Positions 7,203-11,891 of a stretch of DNA of 11,891 nt are shown here, in pieces; within the stretch, counting starts at the first letter, position 1; each line of letters begins with the position of its first letter. The DNA lies in the NCBI GenBank assembly GCA_964407285.1, contig CAYOVG010000226.1, forward strand, positions 1-11,891, read 5' to 3'. The position numbers and the translations under genes are program-made. Origin of the DNA: CAYOVG01 sp964407285. Its GTDB lineage: Bacteria; Desulfobacterota; Syntrophobacteria; Syntrophobacterales; Syntrophobacteraceae. The notes under the pieces were generated by a model that did not search any database, was not told the origin of the DNA, and saw only the letters and a program-made list of their open reading frames with translations.

Positions 7203-8873
7203 TCAGTCATCCGTCCGCGACTCGGCCGCCTCTTTGAGCTTGAACTGCACGACCAGTTCCTTCAGGCTCTCCGCCAGCAAACGCAAGTCCGAAGTGGTCG
7301 CGCTGACCTGTCCCAGAGAAGCGGAAGTCTGCCTCGCCCCCTCGTCTATCTCGCGCAACGCCAGAACTACCTGCTCTCCCGCGGTCTCCTGCTGCTGCGT
7401 CGAAAGCGATATCTGCTTCGCGGCAACGGCCGTGGACTTCGCCCCGTTTACGATGTCCTCCAGCAGGAGGGCCGTCCTGTCCGAATGCTCCAGCCCCTCC
7501 TGTATCCTCTTGGACCCTTTCTCCGACACTATCACCAGGCGGTTCACCGCCTCCTGTATTTCGGCTATTCTGTCTACTATGTCCCCCGTGGAATCCATCA
7601 CATTATCGGCAAGCCTGCGGATTTCCGCCGCCACCACGCCGAATCTCCTGCCCGCCTCCCCCGCGCTCGACGCCTCGATGGCGGCATTGAATGCAATCAG
7701 CTTGGTCTGGTCGGCAATGTTGTTGATGATCTCCATCACCTTGGTGATTTCCCTGGACTTCTTTCCCAAATCCACGATCTCTTTGATGTTGTTCTGATTA
7801 TCCTCGCTGATCGCGTACATCTTCTCCTTGACCGCGCCCACAGCCTCCGCACCCGTCTTCGTATTCTCCAACGCCCTGGAAGCAAGCTCGACCACCGCAT
7901 TGGAATGCTCGGCTATCTGCCTGGACGTGGCGGAGAACTCCTCCATGGTGGACGTAATCTCCGTGACCGAAGCCGACTGCTCCGCGGCGATCACCGCCTG
8001 CTCCTCGACCGTGGCCGAAATCTGGGTCACAGACGAACTCACCGCCATCGTAGCCCCGGAAACCCTGCCGATTACCTGGTGCAGTTTCTCCATGAGTTCA
8101 TCAAAATGGTGGGCCAGGTCTCCGAACTCATACTTGTACTTCTCCCCTATCCTGACGGTCAGGTCCCCTTCGAAGCCGTTGAGCGTATTGATGATTTCAG
8201 TCATCGGCCGGTTGATCCGACCGTTTACGAAGTAAGCCACAATGAACGAAACGATCACCACGACGAAAGCCGAAACGGCGAGATTCATTATCACAAGGGA
8301 ACTCACGGATGCGCCGGTTCTCTCATTCTCTTCCGCTACCAGTCGATCGATATCATCCGTGTAAACCCCGGTGCCGATCAGCCAGTCGTACCCCGGCACC
8401 TTCTTCACAAAGCTAAACTTTTCCACCGGCTTGTCGGCGCCGAGCTTATTCCACTGATAAACGACGACCCCTTCCCCCTTCTCCTTGCACACATTTACGA
8501 GTTCTCTCAGGATGAAGACTCCATTCGGGTCCTTGAGGTCGGCCTGAGAGGTTCCATCGAGCTTGGGATCGGGGTGGGCGACAAAACGGTGGTCAAAATC
8601 TATAATAAAGAAATAGCCGTTTTCACCGAACGTCGTTCTCCGTATGTAGCCCCGCATCTCTTCAACGGTATCCATACCCGCTATGGTTTTTGCGGCTATT
8701 TCGACGTTGTTCATTATTTGCTTCTTCTTCTGATCTTTCAGGGTCTCCCGATATGCACTTATCCTGTCCTCCCTCGTCGACAATATGCTGTATACAGATA
8801 CTCCCAGGCTTACACATGTTATGAGAATAACTGGAACAATAGTCATTCCGAAGATCTGGCGCTTAAGGGTCAT
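7203..8873 (-). CDS. methyl-accepting chemoreceptor with periplasmic single-Cache domain (WspA-like position)
   Basis: The input of the system: a membrane receptor that controls CheA through CheW. The 556 residues show TM1 (about 8-30), a periplasmic single-Cache-type sensor (about 33-190; note GENGYFFIID and PGYDWLIGTGVY), TM2 (193-217), HAMP (216-268) and a long signalling coiled coil with its tip around E406. From the tip Glu to the conserved Phe near the end is 138 residues against 124 in Tsr (from memory), two extra heptads per arm, so this looks like a 40H receptor. A perfect methylation-site match, TSTMEEFSAT, lies at 307-316. The tip reads IEASSAGEAG, with Ser at 402-403 where Tsr has Ala-Arg. 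The C-terminus ends ESRTDD without an NWETF-like pentapeptide. Its ATG lies inside the end of the upstream cheW gene (11-base overlap), with GGAGG upstream. The ligand is unknown; small organic acids are common for this fold. Confidence 0.94.
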   Translation of the reverse strand: MTLKRQIFGMTIVPVILITCVSLGVSVYSILSTREDRISAYRETLKDQKKKQIMNNVEIAAKTIAGMDTVEEMRGYIRRTTFGENGYFFIIDFDHRFVAHPDPKLDGTSQADLKDPNGVFILRELVNVCKEKGEGVVVYQWNKLGADKPVEKFSFVKKVPGYDWLIGTGVYTDDIDRLVAEENERTGASVSSLVIMNLAVSAFVVVIVSFIVAYFVNGRINRPMTEIINTLNGFEGDLTVRIGEKYKYEFGDLAHHFDELMEKLHQVIGRVSGATMAVSSSVTQISATVEEQAVIAAEQSASVTEITSTMEEFSATSRQIAEHSNAVVELASRALENTKTGAEAVGAVKEKMYAISEDNQNNIKEIVDLGKKSREITKVMEIINNIADQTKLIAFNAAIEASSAGEAGRRFGVVAAEIRRLADNVMDSTGDIVDRIAEIQEAVNRLVIVSEKGSKRIQEGLEHSDRTALLLEDIVNGAKSTAVAAKQISLSTQQQETAGEQVVLALREIDEGARQTSASLGQVSATTSDLRLLAESLKELVVQFKLKEAAESRTDD

Positions 8874-9285
8874 CCGCTCTTTCCCCTCCGTTCAAGTCTA
8901 TAAGCAACACTATTTCGCCTTCCAGAAGACAGACCCCCCATATCGCGCGCGACTTCATGACAGCTTCGATCAGAGGAGGAAGGGCCTGGATACATTCCGT
9001 TCTTATGCTCCTGATGTCTTCCGGCCGATCGATCATAACACCGTGGTCGTCCACCGAGTCCTTGAGCACAAGCACCCTGGGCATATCGTAGGAGGCATCG
9101 CCGCTGCGAAAGGACAATCTCTCGTGAATGGGCACGACGTGGATCTCTCCGGCCTCCGCCCGCGCCGGGTCGATCATCTCGGCAATCTGATCCACATCCA
9201 CAGCCATCCGGGTCCCCATCGTGTCGAAAACCAGCACTCGAATTTCCTCCACTCCGGTGTATTCACTTGCGGTCCGCCCGTTCAT
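8863..9285 (-). CDS. cheW: second, divergent CheW-like coupling protein
   Basis: A 140-residue cytoplasmic protein built as a single CheW-like fold: strands EIRVLVFDTMGTRMAVDVDQ near residues 14-33, RVLVLKD (70-76), and a second subdomain ending WGVCLLEGEIVLLIDLN (116-132). The order of strands and the terminal 'hvLlDL'-type motif support CheW. The usual NxRG signature of the first subdomain is absent; the equivalent stretch is FRSGDASYDMP. That may weaken or change its contact with CheA or the receptor. ACF/Wsp systems commonly carry two CheW proteins with distinct jobs (WspB and WspD). It overlaps the preceding cheW by an ATGA and overlaps the receptor start by 11 bases, so all three are translationally linked. 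GGAG lies 11 bases before the start. Confidence 0.85.
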   Translation of the reverse strand: MNGRTASEYTGVEEIRVLVFDTMGTRMAVDVDQIAEMIDPARAEAGEIHVVPIHERLSFRSGDASYDMPRVLVLKDSVDDHGVMIDRPEDIRSIRTECIQALPPLIEAVMKSRAIWGVCLLEGEIVLLIDLNGGERADDP

Positions 9286-9788
9286 GAGATCAGTTTCTCC
9301 AGCAACCTCTCGACGCTCAGAATAGTGACGTTCCCGTACGTGGTCTCACCGGACACGAATTCCTTCATCGTCCTGTCGAGAGTCGAGATGGGAGGCTGGA
9401 TCGAGCGGACGGGAAAGTCGATGACATCTATAACCGAATCCACGCGTATGCCCGACCGCACCCTTTCGCTTTCCGCGATAATCACACGGCTCGCCGACGT
9501 GGTGGACGGTTCCGGGAGATTCAACAGCTTGTGAATGTTCAGGACCGAATGGATGTCTCCCCGCACATTGATGATGCCGAGGATCGTATCCGGAGTCCCC
9601 GGCACATAGGTAATCTTGTCGAGGCGGAGGATCTCTTTTATGTTCTTGCCGTGGAAGGCGAAAGTGGAATCGCAAAGAGAGAAGATCACCAGTTTGATTC
9701 TCTCTTCATCCACTTCGACAATCCCGGCGTCTTTCCGCCGCCGCCTGGCTTCGGCCAGTATGTGCTCGTATTTGGTCGTACCGCTCAT
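9282..9788 (-). CDS. cheW: CheW coupling protein, first gene of the chemosensory operon
   Basis: A scaffold that bridges chemoreceptor tips and the CheA P5 domain. The 168 residues begin with a charged helix-like extension (1-30, including ARRRRKD) followed by a full CheW domain (31-165). The signature GIINVRGDIHSVLNI is at 71-85, with NVRG at 74-77 matching the NLRG motif of CheW, and the second subdomain has RVIIAES (101-107) and GIRVDSVIDVID (113-124). It is the promoter-proximal gene: a candidate sigma-70 promoter lies about 100 bases upstream. GGAGGT precedes the ATG at a rather long 12-base spacing, but no alternative in-frame start exists nearby. Its stop overlaps the next gene's start as ATGA. 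Confidence 0.95.
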   Translation of the reverse strand: MSGTTKYEHILAEARRRRKDAGIVEVDEERIKLVIFSLCDSTFAFHGKNIKEILRLDKITYVPGTPDTILGIINVRGDIHSVLNIHKLLNLPEPSTTSASRVIIAESERVRSGIRVDSVIDVIDFPVRSIQPPISTLDRTMKEFVSGETTYGNVTILSVERLLEKLIS

Positions 9789-9868
9789 GGTTAACGCTCT
9801 ACCTCCGCAGGCGCAAACATCTCCCCGGAAGGTCCGTTCGGGTGGTTTTTTTTCGGAAGATCAATGAC

Positions 9869-9882
9869 AGTCTATAAAGACT
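9869..9882 (-). promoter_or_regulatory. palindrome at the predicted transcription start of the che operon
   Basis: AGTCT-N4-AGACT is a perfect 5-base inverted repeat beginning three bases after the -10 hexamer, so it should straddle +1. It could be an operator for a dimeric regulator or a small 5' stem-loop. The arms are short and it could be chance. Confidence 0.35.
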
Positions 9883-9884
9883 CA

Positions 9885-9913
9885 ACGCTAGATGAAAGGC
9901 GTGCGTATGTCAA
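9885..9913 (-). promoter_or_regulatory. candidate sigma-70 promoter of the chemosensory operon
   Basis: Reading the minus strand, a perfect -35 TTGACA (9913-9908) is followed by a 17-base spacer and TAGCGT (9890-9885), which keeps the first, second and last bases of TATAAT. Transcription would start near 9878, leaving a leader of about 90 bases before the first cheW. No -24/-12 (sigma-54) or flagellar sigma-28 pattern was noticed in this gap, in line with a non-flagellar system. Confidence 0.55.
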
Positions 9914-9940
9914 TGGGAAAGTAAGAATGCGAATGGAGGG

Positions 9941-9984
9941 GAAAAGGCCGGGCGGGGGCGGATCGAAAGCCCCTTTCACCCGGC
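9941..9984 (-). terminator. possible intrinsic terminator of the protease gene
   Basis: On the minus strand a CCGGG arm pairs with CCCGG, an internal GGGG pairs with CCCC, and the structure is followed by CCTTTT. The stem has internal mismatches and only four U residues, so it is weak. Its place, between the protease stop and the promoter of the che operon, is what a terminator would need. Confidence 0.35.
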
Positions 9985-10001
9985 GATATTGTCGACTTCA
10001 G

Positions 10002-10018
10002 CCCGGACCGGGTCCGGG
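10002..10018 (-). repeat. GC palindrome immediately after the protease stop codon
   Basis: CCCGGACC, one base, then GGTCCGGG: an 8-base perfect inverted repeat touching the TAA stop. As RNA it could form about six base pairs with a small loop. It has no U-tract, so it is better read as a 3' stabilising stem or part of a composite terminator than as an intrinsic terminator alone. Confidence 0.45.
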
Positions 10019-11848
10019 TTATTCCATGAGCATCACATAGACCTTGCCTTCGCTTTGGCGGAAGATCACGATGTCGGCTTTGCCGTTTTTGTCGAGGTCG
10101 CCGAGGGCCACCTGATCGGAGGCCATGATCGAGAAGCCGGACGCAACGAGAGAATTCTCGGACATGGCGTTGCCCTGCGAATAGACAACGTAGACCTGGT
10201 TGTAGGGCTCCGAAAGGAACGTTGCGAAGTCTTCCTTTCCATCTCCGTCAATGTCGCCCGTTCGCACTCGCTGGGCGGCTTCCACGGCAAACCAGTCGTT
10301 CCACTTGGCGGAACCGTTGCCGTCGCCGAACTTCGACCCCGTCGAAAGGGCTACATACACGTCGCCCCGGGCGGTGGGGCTGTCGGTCGCAAAGGTGACG
10401 ATATCCACCTTGCCGTCTCCGTCGACATCACCCACGTCCGGCCGCTCGTAAGTGCTTACGGCGAAGAAATCGTGCCAGACGGCAGGAGTATTGAAACCCG
10501 TTCCCGTGGAGAGGGCGACGTAGACCTTGCCCTGCGTGCGGGCAAAGAGCACGAGGTCGGCCATTCCATCGCCATTGGCGTCCCCTGCTTTGATCACGTC
10601 GTCGGAGCTGTTGCCTATGGAGCCGAGCCACGGCGGACCCGTGGGGTTGATGCCGGTTCCATACGATGTGGCCACGTAGACCTCTTTTGTACTCTGCCCG
10701 AGCCAACAGGCGATATCATCTATTCCATCGCCGTTGAAGTCGCCTATGACGATGGTCTGGGTCTGGTCGACTGCGAACCAGTCGTTCCACTTCCGGCTGC
10801 TTCCGAAGCTGCTTCCCTGCGAGAGAGCGACGTACACGTCTCCAACGGCGCTCGGGTTATCCCTGGTGAAAGTGATGACGTCCGTTCGGCCGTCTCCGTT
10901 GAAGTCTCCAACCATGGGGGTTTCCCTGGGATCCACGGCGAACCAGTTGCTCCACGTCACAAAGCTGCTGACATTGATGTAACTATCCTTCGTAGCGGTA
11001 TCGGAACCGCTCGACCCGCTCACCGTAAGCTTGACGGTGTAAGAACCCACGGAAGAGTAGGTGTGAACAGGATTTTGCTCAGTGTTCGTGGAGCCGTCCC
11101 CAAAATCCCACAGCCAGGCCGTCACCCCGCCGGTCGATGCATCCGTGAAAGCAACCCGCAAGGGGTTCCTGCCCGAAACCGGGTCGGCGCTGAATTCCGC
11201 CTTCACCGTTCCCGCGTTCGTCCCCGGATACAGATAGGATATACCGTCCTTATCGTCCTGTTCGAGGGTCTTCTTCTTTGTCTCCCCTTTGCTGCAGTAA
11301 CCGTACATGGTTTTCTCGGTATCGGAAGAACTGTACAGGTCCTTGAGATTCAGGGAATGCCCGAATTCATGCGTCCCGATGTTCTGTACGTCCATCGCGC
11401 CGGCCGAACCGTTCGTCACGAATGTGTAACCGGTTGTATTGAACCGGATATCGCTGTCGGCCATCTCACCGGTGCTGACGGAATACCAGTAATGGTTTTG
11501 TGCTATCGTCGACGAACTGTCGAGACTCCCGAAATCGACCAGGTTGGTTCCGTCATTTGCGCCGTAGGCGGTGCTCGTCGAACTCCCCTGATAGGAGAAG
11601 GAAAAAGAGGTCGTACTCACCGAAGACCACGCGTTCGCCGCCGCCTGGACCGCATCCGAACTGCCGGAAGGACCGCCCGCGGCATTGACGACGTAGTTCA
11701 TTTTCCCCGTACGCCACTTGATTTCCTTGCCCATCGTAGTAGTTCCCACCTGGTAGGCGAGGGCGCCATGCAAAGGCGCGCAGACCAGCAGCAGCACCGG
11801 AACCAGGCATTTCATCACACGGCGGGAAGCGAGGGAGAGCGTTCTCAT
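10019..11848 (-). CDS. secreted matrixin-type metalloprotease with PKD domain and six FG-GAP/VCBS repeats
   Basis: A predicted extracellular zinc protease of 609 residues. A Sec signal peptide (RR at 9-10, hydrophobic core 14-25, likely cut after ALA at 29-31) leads into a metzincin domain (about 32-210). The zinc motif HEFGHSLNLKD is at 160-170 (H160, E161, H164 and probably D170 as third ligand), a Met-turn candidate TMYGY is at 180-184, and DDKDGISYLYP closes the domain, as in matrixins. A PKD domain follows (215-294; WLWDFGDGS, HTYSSVGSYTVKLTV). Then come six calcium-binding loops of the type DxNGDGxxD at residues 315, 370, 423, 474, 532 and 584, likely forming a beta-propeller. The third zinc ligand is Asp and the usual Gly is Asn (LNLKD against LGLxH), so activity is plausible but unproven. 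AGGGG lies six bases before the ATG. It is separated from the che operon by 230 bases and probably transcribed alone. No sorting tail is seen. Confidence 0.93.
   Translation of the reverse strand: MRTLSLASRRVMKCLVPVLLLVCAPLHGALAYQVGTTTMGKEIKWRTGKMNYVVNAAGGPSGSSDAVQAAANAWSSVSTTSFSFSYQGSSTSTAYGANDGTNLVDFGSLDSSSTIAQNHYWYSVSTGEMADSDIRFNTTGYTFVTNGSAGAMDVQNIGTHEFGHSLNLKDLYSSSDTEKTMYGYCSKGETKKKTLEQDDKDGISYLYPGTNAGTVKAEFSADPVSGRNPLRVAFTDASTGGVTAWLWDFGDGSTNTEQNPVHTYSSVGSYTVKLTVSGSSGSDTATKDSYINVSSFVTWSNWFAVDPRETPMVGDFNGDGRTDVITFTRDNPSAVGDVYVALSQGSSFGSSRKWNDWFAVDQTQTIVIGDFNGDGIDDIACWLGQSTKEVYVATSYGTGINPTGPPWLGSIGNSSDDVIKAGDANGDGMADLVLFARTQGKVYVALSTGTGFNTPAVWHDFFAVSTYERPDVGDVDGDGKVDIVTFATDSPTARGDVYVALSTGSKFGDGNGSAKWNDWFAVEAAQRVRTGDIDGDGKEDFATFLSEPYNQVYVVYSQGNAMSENSLVASGFSIMASDQVALGDLDKNGKADIVIFRQSEGKVYVMLME
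10022..10954 (-). repeat. internal duplication: two three-repeat FG-GAP blocks in the protease gene
   Basis: Residues 299-457 and 458-609 align repeat for repeat at an offset of 159-162 residues. Repeats 1 and 4 share DxPxAxGDVYVALSxGSxFG, repeats 2 and 5 share a shorter loop before VYV, and repeats 3 and 6 share ADxVxFxxxxGKVYV. At DNA level a 17-base identical run occurs at 10290-10306 and 10776-10792, exactly 486 bases apart. Confidence 0.75.
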
Positions 11849-11891
11849 TTCACACCCCTTATTTTGCGGATGAGGGCCGATACATCGATGT

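Noticed and set aside
6780..8903. A 707-codon plus-strand open frame opposite the chemoreceptor
   Set aside because: Antisense shadow of a strongly supported MCP gene; no domain, and no ribosome site looked for or seen to favour it.
9789..9880. A cyclic di-GMP (GEMM-type) riboswitch in the leader of the che operon
   Set aside because: Looked for because of the cyclic di-GMP context, but the conserved GEMM core is not present in the roughly 90-base leader.
11776..11848. Lipoprotein signal in the protease leader (Cys23 after LLLV)
   Set aside because: The residue before Cys is Val, not Gly, Ala or Ser, so it is not a lipobox; an ordinary signal peptidase I site after ALA fits better.
1..11891. 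CRISPR arrays, tRNA or rRNA genes, insertion sequences, phage or defence genes
   Set aside because: No direct-repeat array, clover-leaf gene, transposase or phage-like protein was seen on either strand.

Overview
The window reads almost entirely from the minus strand. It holds one nearly complete chemosensory operon plus one secreted protease gene. G+C content is fairly high by eye. The gene set (a hybrid CheA with a fused receiver, a CheR with TPRs, two CheW proteins, a PKD/FG-GAP matrixin) suggests a Gram-negative bacterium of the former Deltaproteobacteria (Desulfobacterota/Geobacter-like). That placement is inference from gene style; there is no rRNA or other taxonomic marker here.

Layout in transcription order (right to left). 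At 11848-10019 is a Sec-exported matrixin-type metalloprotease fused to a PKD domain and six calcium-loop FG-GAP/VCBS repeats. A 230-base gap (10018-9789) follows. It holds a GC palindrome and a terminator-like hairpin for the protease, then a good sigma-70-type promoter with a small palindrome at the expected start point. The operon then runs cheW (9788-9282), a divergent cheW (9285-8863), a Cache-domain chemoreceptor (8873-7203), cheB (7121-6066), cheR-TPR (6044-4395), cheA-REC (4383-2116), a stand-alone CheY-like receiver (2097-1702), and after a 180-base gap an Hpt-REC-REC-GGDEF diguanylate cyclase (1521 to beyond position 1). The genes from cheW to cheY overlap or lie within 21 bases of each other, except for an 81-base spacer between the receptor and cheB that carries a short degenerate 9-base tandem repeat.

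Taken together this is a Wsp-like system of the 'alternative cellular function' (ACF) chemosensory class. A membrane receptor with a periplasmic sensor, coupled by CheW proteins to a hybrid CheA and tuned by CheR/CheB methylation, probably drives a diguanylate cyclase rather than a flagellar motor. The receptor's coiled coil measures about two heptads per arm longer than Tsr, which points to the 40H class, and it lacks a C-terminal CheR-tethering pentapeptide. Both are consistent with that class. What differs from the known Wsp system is the output end: in place of a simple REC-GGDEF WspR there is a separate CheY plus a cyclase with its own Hpt and two receivers, which suggests a multi-step phosphorelay. 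No CheC, CheD, CheX or CheZ is present in the window.
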